Assembly (NCBI RefSeq): GCF_000092865.1
Contig: NC_014151.1
Location: forward strand, 1,488,001 to 1,552,000
From: Cellulomonas flavigena DSM 20109
Lineage (GTDB): Bacteria; Actinomycetota; Actinomycetes; Actinomycetales; Cellulomonadaceae
DNA length: 64,000 nucleotides
Direction of reading: 5' to 3'
A model generated the notes under the pieces. It was not told where the DNA came from. It did no database searches and saw only the letters and a list, made by a program, of their open reading frames with translations. Both the position numbers and the translations under genes were made by a program. Within the stretch, counting starts at the first letter, position 1. Every line of letters starts with the position of its first letter. Positions 18,663 through 27,806 of the stretch are shown piece after piece.

Positions 18663-19655
18663 TCAGGACGTGAGCAGCTCGAGCGTGCGACGCTCGGCGA
18701 CCTGCTGCGAGCGCGTCGGGGCGATCGTCTCGCCCCGCTCCCACAGCTCGATGACGCGCGGGTCGACGTACGACGCGCGCGCGACCGTCGGTGTGTTACC
18801 GAGCTCCTCGGCGACGTCCTTGACCACCGCCGCGAGGACCCGGCGCCGCCCTCGCTCGCTGCGCGGAGGGGGTCCGGCCTCGGCCAGGCCGCGCGCCGCC
18901 AGCACCGTCGCGTGCCACGTGCGGAAGTCCTTGGGCGTGGCCTCGCCGAGGCGGTCACGCACGTACCGGCCGACGTCCGCGCTCGTGACGTCGTGCCAGC
19001 CGGCGTCGTCGCGCCACGCGAGCAGCTCGGGGTTGTCGTCGCGGCGCCGCACGAGCGTGCGGACGAGCTCGGCCACGACCTCGTCGTCGACGACCGTGTC
19101 GCGCACCTGGCCCGACTTGGCGGGGAAGCGCAGGTGCACCGCACCGGGCCGGCCGTCCTCGTCGGGCAGCACGTGGACGTGCTCGCGACGCAGCGTCGCG
19201 AGCCCGAACGACCCGTGCCGGCGTGTGTAGCCCTCGGTGCCGACCCGCAGGTACGCGCGGTCGAGCAGCCGGAACGCCAGCGCCAGCGCCTTGTCCCGCG
19301 GCATGCCCTCGAGCGCGAGGTCCGCGCGCACGCGCCGACGCGCCGCCGGCAGGCGCCGTGCGACCTCGAGCACGTGCTCGTGCTTGAGCCGTGCCCGCCG
19401 TGCCTGCCACTGCAGGTGGTACAGGTACTGCCGCCGCCGCGCGTCGTCGAGGCCCGCTGCCTGGATGTGGCCGTTGGGCCAGGGGCAGATCCACACCTCG
19501 CGCCACGCGGGCGGGATAGCCAGGCCGGTGATGCGCTCGAGGTGCTCGGCGTCGGCGATGCGCTGCCGCTCGTGGTCGAGGTACACGAAGCCGCGACCGG
19601 CCCGGCGCCGCGTCCAGCCGGGCTGGTCGATGCGCACACGTCGGAGCCGGACCAT
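18663..19655 (-). CDS. DNA topoisomerase IB (poxvirus-type)
   Basis: A 330-residue eukaryote/poxvirus-like type IB topoisomerase, which relaxes supercoils through a 3'-phosphotyrosyl intermediate. Catalytic residues are recognisable: Arg137 in YLRVGTEGY, Lys180 in FPAKSGQ, Arg245 and His248 in PKDFRTWHA, and the nucleophile Tyr296 in ARASYVDP. The N-terminal domain carries the usual GRGFVYLD and LAIPPAWREVWICP motifs. The ATG at 19655 is the family start. No Ku or LigD gene is adjacent. It lies on the minus strand 47 bp upstream of the SDR gene. Confidence 0.93.
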   Translation of the reverse strand: MVRLRRVRIDQPGWTRRRAGRGFVYLDHERQRIADAEHLERITGLAIPPAWREVWICPWPNGHIQAAGLDDARRRQYLYHLQWQARRARLKHEHVLEVARRLPAARRRVRADLALEGMPRDKALALAFRLLDRAYLRVGTEGYTRRHGSFGLATLRREHVHVLPDEDGRPGAVHLRFPAKSGQVRDTVVDDEVVAELVRTLVRRRDDNPELLAWRDDAGWHDVTSADVGRYVRDRLGEATPKDFRTWHATVLAARGLAEAGPPPRSERGRRRVLAAVVKDVAEELGNTPTVARASYVDPRVIELWERGETIAPTRSQQVAERRTLELLTS

Positions 19656-19720
19656 GCCCGAGAGTGTGACCCGGCAGGGCGCGTCGCGCCCGTCGAGCGC
19701 ACGTCGACCGCGGGCGTCCG

Positions 19721-20599
19721 TCAGGCGGGGACGCGCACCATGCCCTCCTGCGCGATGGTCGCGACGAGCGACCCCGAGCGGTCGAAGACGCGCGCCGCAC
19801 CCAGGCCGCGGCCGCCCTGCGCGCTCGGCGTCGACTGCGTGAACAGCAGCCAGTCGTCGACGCGCACGTCCCGGTGCCACCACATCGCGTGGTCGAGACT
19901 GGCCATCGACAGCCCCGGCGTCGCCCACGGCAGCCCGGCCCGGCGCAGCACCGGCTCGAGCATGATCTGGTCGCACGCGTAGGCGAGCAGCGCACGGTGC
20001 AGCAGCTGGTCGTCGGGCACGGGACCGCGGGCGCGGGCCCAGACGCACTGGCGTCCGAGGGGCGAGTCCGTCGCCGGGCGCAGGTAGATCGGGCCGTCGA
20101 CGTGCCGCAGGTCGAACGCCGACTCCTGCGCCCAGAACCGCGCCATTGGGTGGTCGACCCCGCCGAGCACCTCGAGCGCCGAGTCGATCTCCTCGGGCTG
20201 CGGCACGTCGGGCATCCGCTCGGCGTACTCGATGCCCGGCTGCTGCTCCTGGAACGACGCGATCATCGACAGGATCGGCGCACCGGTCTGCAGCGCGTGC
20301 GTGCGCCGCGCGGAGAACGACCGGCCGTCGCGCAGCCGCTCGACCGCGAACCCGATGGGGGCGGCGTCGTCGCCGGGCCGCAGGAAGTAGCCGTGCATCG
20401 AGTGCGGGAGCCGCCCGTCCGGCACGGTACGCCCCGCCGCGAGGAGCGACTGCGCGAGCACCTGCCCGCCGAACACACGGCCCTGCGGCTGCGGCAGGCT
20501 CACGCCCTCGAAGGTGTCGGGCTCCTGCGGGTCCGCCGTGAGGTCCAGGGCGCGCAGCACGGCCACGACGGGGTCGCGGCTCGCGTCGGTCGACGTCAT
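19721..20599 (-). CDS. tesB: Acyl-CoA thioesterase II
   Basis: A 292-residue double-hotdog protein. It shows the conserved GRVFGGQVLAQSLLAA, HSMHGYFLRPGD and RDGRSFSARR motifs. It also has the TesB active-site triad: Asp in ASLDHAMWWH, Ser/Thr in TQSTPSAQGGRG and Gln in ATIAQEG. It cleaves medium and long acyl-CoA. The start is one base from the glbO stop on the same strand, so the two are probably cotranscribed. Confidence 0.94.
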   Translation of the reverse strand: MTSTDASRDPVVAVLRALDLTADPQEPDTFEGVSLPQPQGRVFGGQVLAQSLLAAGRTVPDGRLPHSMHGYFLRPGDDAAPIGFAVERLRDGRSFSARRTHALQTGAPILSMIASFQEQQPGIEYAERMPDVPQPEEIDSALEVLGGVDHPMARFWAQESAFDLRHVDGPIYLRPATDSPLGRQCVWARARGPVPDDQLLHRALLAYACDQIMLEPVLRRAGLPWATPGLSMASLDHAMWWHRDVRVDDWLLFTQSTPSAQGGRGLGAARVFDRSGSLVATIAQEGMVRVPA

Positions 20600-20600
20600 G

Positions 20601-20984
20601 TCAGTCCTCGAACGTGTTGATCATGGAGTGCGCGGCGCGCTCCAGGTAGTCCCAGAGCTCCGCACGGTGCAGCGGGGCGAGGTCGAGCGAGTCCACGGCC
20701 GTGCGCATGTGCAGCAGCCAGCGGTCACGTGCGTCGGGGTTCACCTTGTAGGGCGCGTGCCGCATCCGCAGGCGCGGGTGGCCGCGGGTGTCGGAGTACG
20801 TGGTCGGGCCACCCCAGTACTGCTCGAGGAAGAGCGTGAGCCGCTCGGCGGCGGGCCCGAGGTCCTCCTCGGGGTACATCGGCTTGAGCACCGGGTCCGC
20901 CGCGACCCCCCGGTAGAACTCGTCGACGAGCCGCACGAACGTCTCGTGCCCGCCGACGGCGGCGTAGAACGAGTCGCTTCTCAC
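20601..20984 (-). CDS. glbO: Group II truncated haemoglobin
   Basis: A 127-residue 2-on-2 globin. The proximal His is His76 in RMRHAPYKV, the B10 tyrosine is in DEFYRGV, the CD1 tyrosine is in PMYPEEDL, and the Trp typical of group II (G8) is in RDRWLLHM. Such proteins bind oxygen tightly and may act in redox or peroxide handling. The GTG at 20984 is used because the family begins with this helix (SFYAAVGG). It lies directly upstream of tesB with 1 bp between them. Confidence 0.93.
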   Translation of the reverse strand: MRSDSFYAAVGGHETFVRLVDEFYRGVAADPVLKPMYPEEDLGPAAERLTLFLEQYWGGPTTYSDTRGHPRLRMRHAPYKVNPDARDRWLLHMRTAVDSLDLAPLHRAELWDYLERAAHSMINTFED

Positions 20985-21127
20985 GCCGCCATCCTCACAC
21001 GTGCGGCCGCGAGCCCCGGCGGTCCGGCCGTGTGCGACGCACCACGCCGGTGCCGCGGTCGACCTCGCGGGGGTGACCGGCCTGCTCCCGCGCCAGGGGG
21101 AACGGGGGAGAGGTCGGAGGCGACGGG

Positions 21128-22810
21128 TCAGAGGCCGAGGTCGTCGAGGACCGGGAGGCCGGCGCGGACCGCCGCACGGGCGTCGGCCGCGCTCGCGGCG
21201 TCGGCGGCGCGGCGCGCCAGGACGCGGCACGTCGTGAGGTCCGTCGCGGCGAGCACGGCCGCGACGTCGGGCAGCGCGCGGGGCGTCATCGACAGCGACG
21301 TGACGCCCAGGCCGACCAGGACGACGGCGAGCGCCGGGTCGGCGGCAGCCTCGCCGCAGACGCCGACGGGCCGGCCCTGCGCCGCGCCGCCCAGCGCGGT
21401 GGCCTCGACGAGCCGCAGCACCGCGGGCTGCCAGGCGTCGGAGAGCGCCGCGACGGCCCCGAGCAGGCGGTCCGCGGCCATCGTGTACTGCGTGAGGTCG
21501 TTCGTCCCGATGCTCGCGAAGTGCGCGTGCGCGAGCAGCGGGCCGGCGAGCAGCGCCGCGCTGGGCACCTCGACCATGATCCCGGCGGTGGTCAGGCCGT
21601 GGCGCGCGCACGCCGCGACGAACTGCTCGGTCTCGTCGACGGTCGCGACCATCGGGGCCATGACCCAGGTGGTCGTGCCCGGGTGCGCGGCGGCGGCCCG
21701 GGCGATGGCCGTCAGCTGGTCCTCGAGGACGCCGGGGCGCTCCTGCGCGACGCGCAGACCCCGGACACCCAGCGCGGGGTTGGCCTCGGCGGCCGCGTGC
21801 AGGAACGGCAGGGGCTTGTCGGCGCCCGCGTCGAGCGTGCGCACGACGACCTTGCGGCCCGTGAACGCGGCCAGCACGCGCCCGTACGCGGCGGTCTGCT
21901 CGTCGACGTCCGGTGCCTGCGCGCGGTCGAGGAACGCGAACTCGGTGCGGAACAGCCCGACGCCCTGGGCGCCCGAGTCCGCGGCGGCCTGCGCCTCGGC
22001 GGGGTCGCCGACGTTCGCGAGCAGCTCCACGCGGTGACCGTCCGCCGTGCGGCCGTCGCCGTCGAACGTCCGCACGGCCGCCGCGAGCGCCCGCACCCGA
22101 GCGACCGACTCCGGCGACGGGTCGGTCCGCGCGGTGCCCGCGGCGCCGTCGACCAGCAGCAGCGTGCCCTCCGGCACGTCCAGGACGCCCGCCGCCGCGA
22201 CCACGGCGGGGATGCCGCGCGAGCGCGCGAGGATCGCCGTGTGGGAGGTGGGGCCACCCGCGGCGGTGACGATCGCGGCCACGCGCTGCGGGTCCAGGGT
22301 CGCCGTCAGGGCGGGTGCGAGGTCGAGCGCGACGAGCACGTACGGGTACGGCCGCACGGGGACGCCGGGGGCCGGCTGGCCGGTGAGGTGCGCCACGAGG
22401 CGGTCGCGCACGTCGACCACGTCACGCACCCGCTCGGCCATGTACCCGCCGAGGGCCTCGAGCTGCGAGGACACCGCATCCGCGGCCTCCCACACGGCCC
22501 GCTCGGGGACCAGGTGCTCCTCGCGCACGCGCTGCTGGGCGTCCGCGACGAGCGAGGGGTCGGACGCCATCGCGGCGGTCGCGTACAGCAGCGCCGCGCT
22601 GTCGCCCTCCGCGGCCTGCGCCGCGGCGTCGAGCTCGTCGCGGACGGCGGCGGCGGACCGCGCGATGCGCTCCGCCGCGGCCTGCGTGTCCGAGCCCGGG
22701 GCCAGACGCCGCCCGGCGGGGGGCTCGGCGACCGCGTCGGGCAGGTGGACCGCTGGGCCCACCGCTCGCCCCGGGCTCACACCGATCCCGACGACGCTCG
22801 TGCTGCCCAC
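21128..22810 (-). CDS. ptsI: PTS enzyme I (phosphoenolpyruvate-protein phosphotransferase)
   Basis: A 560-residue cytosolic enzyme that phosphorylates HPr from PEP. The active-site His190 is in [10 protein letters not shown]. The TIM-barrel part holds [25 protein letters not shown] and [14 protein letters not shown]. The catalytic cysteine is in [10 protein letters not shown]. The GTG at 22810 is preferred because GGGGAGG precedes it with a short spacer and it gives the usual VVGIGVSPG start. It is divergent from the EIIB/EIIA genes across 203 bp. HPr is not in the window. Confidence 0.94.
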   Translation of the reverse strand: MGSTSVVGIGVSPGRAVGPAVHLPDAVAEPPAGRRLAPGSDTQAAAERIARSAAAVRDELDAAAQAAEGDSAALLYATAAMASDPSLVADAQQRVREEHLVPERAVWEAADAVSSQLEALGGYMAERVRDVVDVRDRLVAHLTGQPAPGVPVRPYPYVLVALDLAPALTATLDPQRVAAIVTAAGGPTSHTAILARSRGIPAVVAAAGVLDVPEGTLLLVDGAAGTARTDPSPESVARVRALAAAVRTFDGDGRTADGHRVELLANVGDPAEAQAAADSGAQGVGLFRTEFAFLDRAQAPDVDEQTAAYGRVLAAFTGRKVVVRTLDAGADKPLPFLHAAAEANPALGVRGLRVAQERPGVLEDQLTAIARAAAAHPGTTTWVMAPMVATVDETEQFVAACARHGLTTAGIMVEVPSAALLAGPLLAHAHFASIGTNDLTQYTMAADRLLGAVAALSDAWQPAVLRLVEATALGGAAQGRPVGVCGEAAADPALAVVLVGLGVTSLSMTPRALPDVAAVLAATDLTTCRVLARRAADAASAADARAAVRAGLPVLDDLGL

Positions 22811-23013
22811 CCGACCTCCCCGGTCCGCCGCGGACGGCCCGGAGCCGTGCGCCCCGGTGCCCTCACCCGCTCCCGCAGTCTGTCGCGCCCGCGCACCGCG
22901 GGCCAGCGTCGACACGCCTGGGCGGTGCGGTGTGCACGGCCCACGGACGGCCGGGCGGTGCGTGGCGTCCGGGAGGTAGCCTGAGGCGTCACGACGACAC
23001 CCGGGGAGAGCGA

Positions 23014-23244
23014 TTGAGCAAGGCAGAGCAGATCCTGGCCGCACTGGGTGGGGAGACGAACGTCGTCGACCTCGAGCCGTGCATCACGCGCCTGCGTGTC
23101 GAGGTCGGTGACGCGCAGCTCGTCGACGAGGCCGCGCTGAAGGCGAGCGGCGCGTTCGGCGTCGTGCGCTCGGGCCGCATCGTGCAGGTCATCGTGGGGC
23201 CCGAGGCGGACAACCTCGCGGCCGAGCTCGACACGCTGCGCTGA
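23014..23244 (+). CDS. PTS EIIB component, glucose/N-acetylglucosamine type
   Basis: A 76-residue free-standing EIIB domain. The phosphocysteine is Cys23 in LEPCITRLRVEV, followed by the family motif LKASGAFGVVRSG. The TTG at 23014 is chosen because GGGAGAG lies upstream and the preceding codons are not protein-like. A TAGCCT -10 box at 22977-22982 fits a short leader. The domain is usually fused to EIIC. Here it is separate and no EIIC is adjacent. Confidence 0.9.
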   Translation: MSKAEQILAALGGETNVVDLEPCITRLRVEVGDAQLVDEAALKASGAFGVVRSGRIVQVIVGPEADNLAAELDTLR

Positions 23245-23251
23245 GACGCGC

Positions 23252-23719
23252 GTGTCCGCGACGCGGCTCCTGAGCCCGGTCCCCGGCACCGTGCTGCCGC
23301 TGACGGACGTGCCCGACCCGGTCTTCGCGCAGGCGATGGTCGGGCCCGGTGTCGCGATCGAGCCCGACCGCACCGGCCGGCAGGACGTGGTCGCGCCGTG
23401 CGCCGGGACCATCGGTGCGCTGCACCCGCACGCGTTCGCGGTCGAGACCATCGACGGCCGCGCCGTGCTCGTGCACGTCGGCATCGACACCGTGACGCTC
23501 GCGGGCCTGGGGTTCGACGTGCACGTCGAGCGCGGCCAGCGCGTGCACGCTGGGGAGCGCGTGCTCACATGGTCCCCGGTCGACGTCGCCGCCGCCGGGC
23601 TGCCGACCGTGTGCCCCGTCGTCGCGCTCCAGGGCGCCCCGGGCAGCCTCGAGCAGATCGCCGCCGAGGGGGACCACGTCACCGCCGGGCAGGTCCTGCT
23701 GGAGTGGACCGCGGGCTGA
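23252..23719 (+). CDS. crr: PTS EIIA component, glucose type
   Basis: A 155-residue EIIA of the Crr family. It starts LLSPVPGTVLPLTDVPDPVFAQ and has the active-site histidine His75 in VLVHVGIDTVTL, with a second conserved histidine in LHPHAFAVE. It takes phosphate from HPr and passes it to EIIB. Start GTG 23252 is 7 bp after the EIIB stop, so the two form an operon. Its stop is 4 bp from the convergent mscS stop. Confidence 0.93.
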   Translation: MSATRLLSPVPGTVLPLTDVPDPVFAQAMVGPGVAIEPDRTGRQDVVAPCAGTIGALHPHAFAVETIDGRAVLVHVGIDTVTLAGLGFDVHVERGQRVHAGERVLTWSPVDVAAAGLPTVCPVVALQGAPGSLEQIAAEGDHVTAGQVLLEWTAG

Positions 23720-23723
23720 CGCG

Positions 23724-24836
23724 TCAGCCGGTCGTCGGACCGGCCGGCGGGCGCCGTGGCTCGACGGCGTCGTGGACGGGAGTGTCGTGCGGGTCGCGCG
23801 GCGGGACGTCGCCGTCCGCGGCCTCGGGCGTCGCGGCCTCCGGCGTCGCGGCCCCGGGCGCCACGGCACGCTCGCGGTGCGCAGCGAGCGCGTCCCGCTG
23901 CCCCGCGAGCGGCACGTCGGCCTCCTCCAGCACGCGCCGCACGGCGACCCGCAGGTGCCGCGCCACCTCCCACTGCATCGCCGGCGCCGTGCGGACGGAC
24001 AGCCGCAGTCCGACCGCGTCGGCGGCGAGCTTCTCCGCACCGGTCACCGTCGGCTCGCCCTGCAGGTACGCGCCGACGACGGGGTCGGCGGCGACCGATC
24101 GCGCTGCCTCCGTGAGCAGCGCCCGCGCCTCGTCGAGGTCGACGAAGTAGTCGACGTCGACCTCGACCACGGCCGTGCTGAAGCCCTGCGTGCTGTTGCC
24201 GACGCGGAGCATCGACCCGTTCGGCACGTACCAGAGCGTCCCGTCCTTGTCGCGAAGTCGCGTGACGCGCAGCCCGACGGCCTCGACCGTGCCCGTCGCG
24301 ACGCCCACGTCCACGACGTCACCGACGCCGTACTGGTCCTCGAGGAGCATGAACAGCCCGGACAGGAAGTCCTTGACCAGGCTCTGCGCGCCGAAGCCGA
24401 CCGCGACGCCGACGATGCCCGCGGACGCGATGAACGGCGCGAGGTTCACGCCGAGCGCGTCGAGCACGAGCACGGCCGCGAGCGAGCCCACGACGATCGA
24501 CGCGGTCGACCGCAGCACCGACCCGATGGTCCGGGCGCGCTGCGCCCGCCGCGCGCTGGCCAGCGGGTTGGCCCGCAGCAGCACCGAGCCGACCTCGGTC
24601 CGGCCCAGCACGCCGCCCGTCGGCTCACCCTCGGCGACGCGGCGCGCCACCCCGGAGATCACGTGCCGCAGCACGAGCAGCGCGATCGTGCTGATGACGA
24701 TGATGAGCACGATCCGCAGCGGGACGCCGAGGAACCATGCGCCCCATTCCCCGAGCCACTCGCCGTACTCCTGGTCGTCGGCCTTGGTCCCGTCCTGCGT
24801 CGCCGCCACGAGCACGGCCGGCATCACCGCGCTCAC
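23724..24836 (-). CDS. MscS-family mechanosensitive channel
   Basis: A 370-residue membrane protein. Transmembrane segments lie near residues 35-60 and 120-150. The pore helix motif is IASAGIVGVAVGFGAQSLVKDFLSG, followed by MLLEDQYGVGDVVDV and the beta domain (VEAVGLRVTRLRDKDGTLWYVPNG), all typical of MscS. The C-terminal 70 residues are proline/alanine-rich with a repeated ATPEA unit. It gates under membrane tension to release solutes. Start GTG 24836 overlaps the upstream peptidase stop (GTGA). An in-frame ATG 4 codons later is an alternative. Confidence 0.92.
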   Translation of the reverse strand: MSAVMPAVLVAATQDGTKADDQEYGEWLGEWGAWFLGVPLRIVLIIVISTIALLVLRHVISGVARRVAEGEPTGGVLGRTEVGSVLLRANPLASARRAQRARTIGSVLRSTASIVVGSLAAVLVLDALGVNLAPFIASAGIVGVAVGFGAQSLVKDFLSGLFMLLEDQYGVGDVVDVGVATGTVEAVGLRVTRLRDKDGTLWYVPNGSMLRVGNSTQGFSTAVVEVDVDYFVDLDEARALLTEAARSVAADPVVGAYLQGEPTVTGAEKLAADAVGLRLSVRTAPAMQWEVARHLRVAVRRVLEEADVPLAGQRDALAAHRERAVAPGAATPEAATPEAADGDVPPRDPHDTPVHDAVEPRRPPAGPTTG

Positions 24837-27028
24837 GGCGTCACCGCCGCGAGCAGGCCGGTGCGGTCGGCGACGAACTGCAGCTGCTCGACCGACAACC
24901 CCACGGTCCGTGACAGCGCACGCGCACCGTGCCCCACACCGAGCTCGCGGCGCAGCAGCACCGGCCGCTCGGCGGGGTCGGACGAGCTCGCCTCCTGCAG
25001 CGCGGCGGCGAGCTTTCGCGCGTGCAGCGGGTCGACGCGCGAGTCGCCCTCGAAGACCGTGAACAGCACGGCCGGGTACGCGGTCCCGGCGACGACGCGG
25101 TGGTAGGGCGAGTAGCCCAGCAGCCAACCCAGCTGTTCCGGGTCGTCCGCGTCCCCGTACTCCTCGGTCCACGTCACGCCCAGGCCGAAGCGCTGGTAGC
25201 GCACCATGTCGAGCAGCGGCGCCGAGCACACGGCCGCGGCCCACAGGTCCGGGCGCTGCGTCACGGCGGCACCCACGAGCAGCCCGCCGTTCGACCCGCC
25301 CCAGCACGCCAGCCGGTCGGGGGTCGTCCAACCGGCCGCCACGAGGTGCTCGGCGACCGCGAAGAAGTCGTCGAAGACGTTCTGCTTGGCCCCACGCATG
25401 CCCGCGCGATGCCACTCCTCGCCCTCCTCGCCGCCGCCGCGCAGGTTCGCCACGACGTACACGCCCCCCGCCTCGACCCACGCGAGGGTCGTCGCGGAGA
25501 ACGCCGGGTCGAGGCTGACCTGGAAGCCGCCGTAGCCGTACAGGACGGTCGGGGCGGGCGCGAGGGGACGGCCGTCGGCGTCCACGAGGTCGGAGCGCGC
25601 GAGCACGAAGGCGCGCACGGTGGTCCCGTCGGGGCTGGTCACCTCGACCTGCTGCGTGCGCACCGCCGGCAGGTCCGGGAGCGCGCCGGGAGGCGACGCC
25701 CAGAGCGTCACCTCACCCGTCCTCGCGTCGTAGCGGTGCACGTGCGGCACGGTCACGTGGTCCGTGTAGGAGAACCACACGTCCGGGCCGCCCTCGGGCC
25801 GCGTCACCAGCCCGGAGACCGAGCCCAGGCCGGGCAGCGGGACCTCGCCCGTGCGGGCGCCCGTGCGGGGGTGGTGCACCGTGACCTCGCTGACGGAGTG
25901 GCGGCGCCACCCGGCGAGCAGTGCCGTCGGGGAGGTCGCGTCGCCGGCGTCGACGAACGCGACGTCCTCGAGCACCGCCTCGTCGTCCTGCGGCAGCAGC
26001 GTGCGCCAGTGCGCGACGCCGGGCGTCGTCGGGTCGGTCACCGCGAGCCGTCCCCGCGGCGCGTCGAGGTCGGTGTGGACGTACAGTCGCCCGTCGCGGC
26101 CGACCCACACGCCCACCTCGGCGTCGAGCCCCACCGCGACCTCGACGAACGCCGGCGCCTCGAGCCCGCCGGGCGCCGTGAGGTCCGCGATCCACACGTC
26201 CGTGCGCGGCGCCGTCCCGGCGGCGGCCGAGACGACGAGCCAGCGCCCGTCGCGGCTGACCTGCACGCCGTAGTAGGTCGTCATCGGCTGCCCGGCGCCG
26301 AAGACCTCGACGTCCTGGTCGGCCGGTGTGCCGACGCGGTGCAGCCACACACGGCGGTGGTACTGGCGCTCGTCGGCGGGCAGCAGGTCCGGTGCGAGGC
26401 GGCGCACGTAGTAGAACGCGTCGCCGCCCGGCAGCCACGCCACGGGGGAGTAGCGCGCACGGTCCACCGGCCCGTCGACGAGCTCGCCCGTCGCGACGTC
26501 GAGGACGTGCAGGACGCTCTCCTCCGTGCCGCCGTGCGAGACCTGGTAGGCGAGCCGGGTGCCCTCCTTCGACGGCTGCCACGCGTCGAGCGTCGTCGTA
26601 CCCGCCGGGTCGAGCACGAGCGGGTCGATCAGTACGCGCTCGGTCGTGCCGTGCTCCCCGGGCTCCGCCACGACGACCACCGCGTGCTCCTGCCCGCCCG
26701 CGCGGCGCGAGAAGAACCGCCGGTCGCCGCGCCAGGCCGGGGCCCCGACGAACCCGGCCCCCAGCAGCGTGCGCAGGCGGGCCTGCAGCGCGTCCCCGGC
26801 GAACGGGGTGCCCTGCGCGCGCTGCGCGAGGCCGGCGCGGTACGCCGTGTACAGGTCGTCCTGCGCGCGCGACCAACGCTGCGTGCGGTCGTCGTCGGCG
26901 TCCTCCAACGTGCGGTACGCGTCGGTGACGCGGTGACCGTGGAGGTCCTCGACGAGATCGGCGCGCGGGGCGACCGGGTAGGCGAGGGCGGTGCTGGTAC
27001 GGGTCGCGTCGTGCGGCTCGGTCGTCAC
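24833..27028 (-). CDS. Prolyl oligopeptidase family serine peptidase (S9A)
   Basis: A 731-residue cytosolic peptidase. A seven-bladed propeller (residues about 75-430) precedes the alpha/beta hydrolase domain. The catalytic serine is in ACWGGSNGGLLVG, the aspartate in FEGDSRVDPLHA, and the histidine in LGVGHGA. The N-terminal segment AYPVAPRADLVEDLHGHRVTDAYRTLED is the family signature. It cleaves short peptides after proline. The GTG at 27028 gives the family start. It is coupled to the downstream mscS gene. Confidence 0.92.
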   Translation of the reverse strand: MTTEPHDATRTSTALAYPVAPRADLVEDLHGHRVTDAYRTLEDADDDRTQRWSRAQDDLYTAYRAGLAQRAQGTPFAGDALQARLRTLLGAGFVGAPAWRGDRRFFSRRAGGQEHAVVVVAEPGEHGTTERVLIDPLVLDPAGTTTLDAWQPSKEGTRLAYQVSHGGTEESVLHVLDVATGELVDGPVDRARYSPVAWLPGGDAFYYVRRLAPDLLPADERQYHRRVWLHRVGTPADQDVEVFGAGQPMTTYYGVQVSRDGRWLVVSAAAGTAPRTDVWIADLTAPGGLEAPAFVEVAVGLDAEVGVWVGRDGRLYVHTDLDAPRGRLAVTDPTTPGVAHWRTLLPQDDEAVLEDVAFVDAGDATSPTALLAGWRRHSVSEVTVHHPRTGARTGEVPLPGLGSVSGLVTRPEGGPDVWFSYTDHVTVPHVHRYDARTGEVTLWASPPGALPDLPAVRTQQVEVTSPDGTTVRAFVLARSDLVDADGRPLAPAPTVLYGYGGFQVSLDPAFSATTLAWVEAGGVYVVANLRGGGEEGEEWHRAGMRGAKQNVFDDFFAVAEHLVAAGWTTPDRLACWGGSNGGLLVGAAVTQRPDLWAAAVCSAPLLDMVRYQRFGLGVTWTEEYGDADDPEQLGWLLGYSPYHRVVAGTAYPAVLFTVFEGDSRVDPLHARKLAAALQEASSSDPAERPVLLRRELGVGHGARALSRTVGLSVEQLQFVADRTGLLAAVTP

Positions 27029-27071
27029 GGTGCCCCAGGCTACGTCGCGGGCCCCACGCACGTCTGCGGGC

Positions 27072-27806
27072 TCAGGGGGAGACGGGGACCGGCAGACCGG
27101 TCGCGAGGACCGTCGTCCGGTCGGAGAGCCCGCCGTCCTCGGTGACCCGCACGTCGTGCCGCACCAGCGTGTCACCGTCGGCGACCCACGCCACGACGTC
27201 GAACCCGTCGCCGCGGCTCGCAGCGCGCGTCGGTGCCACGTCCGCGCCGAGGTCCGCGACCACGGCGTCCCACGCCGCCTGCTGCTCCGCGTCGAGCGTC
27301 GGCAGCAGCTCGACCTCGTCGAGCGAGCCCACCCGCTGCGACCACACCTGGAACGAGCGCGTCGCGTCCAGGTACGTGTCCACGACGTCCACCGCGGTCT
27401 GCTCGTCGGGGACGCGGACGTCCGCGTCCGCGAGCAGCCCGACGAACGCGTCCGCGTCGCGCGTCAGCACCACGGCGTCGCCCTCGTCGCTCAGCGCGAC
27501 GTAGAAGCGCACGGGGTGCGAGCCGGTGTCCGCGAGGACGTCGAGGATCTGCCGGCCGGGCAGCCAGGGTGTCGGGACCGGCGTCAGCGTCACCGAGTCG
27601 TCGGTGAGGAGCCTCGCGAGGTCCGGCCGGTCCGTGGCCAGGGCGTCGGCAAGCCGGGTGCGCACGTCGCTCTCCTCCCCGGCGACGCGGGTGCCGGTGC
27701 TCGAGGGTGTCGGGGCCGGGGCCGCGTCGCAGGCTCCCAGGAGTGCCGCCAGCACGACGACGACCGTGGCGACGCGTGCGGTCCGTGTGGTCTGCCCCTG
27801 GCTCAT
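27072..27806 (-). CDS. Lipoprotein A of the duplicated cassette, unknown function
   Basis: A 244-residue predicted lipoprotein. The N-terminus is basic, then hydrophobic, with a lipobox LLGAC (Cys26). The mature part has the motifs TRLADAL, PWLPGRQILDVLA, YVALSDEGDAVVL, VDVVDTYLDATRSF, WSQRVGSLDEVEL, GDGFDVVAWVADGDTLVRHDV. These are shared in the same order with the lipoprotein at 28914-29690. I do not recognise a named family. The start ATG at 27806 overlaps the stop of the pilin-like metallopeptidase gene (ATGA), so the pair is translated together. This points to a partner, chaperone or inhibitor role, which is inference. Confidence 0.75.
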   Translation of the reverse strand: MSQGQTTRTARVATVVVVLAALLGACDAAPAPTPSSTGTRVAGEESDVRTRLADALATDRPDLARLLTDDSVTLTPVPTPWLPGRQILDVLADTGSHPVRFYVALSDEGDAVVLTRDADAFVGLLADADVRVPDEQTAVDVVDTYLDATRSFQVWSQRVGSLDEVELLPTLDAEQQAAWDAVVADLGADVAPTRAASRGDGFDVVAWVADGDTLVRHDVRVTEDGGLSDRTTVLATGLPVPVSP

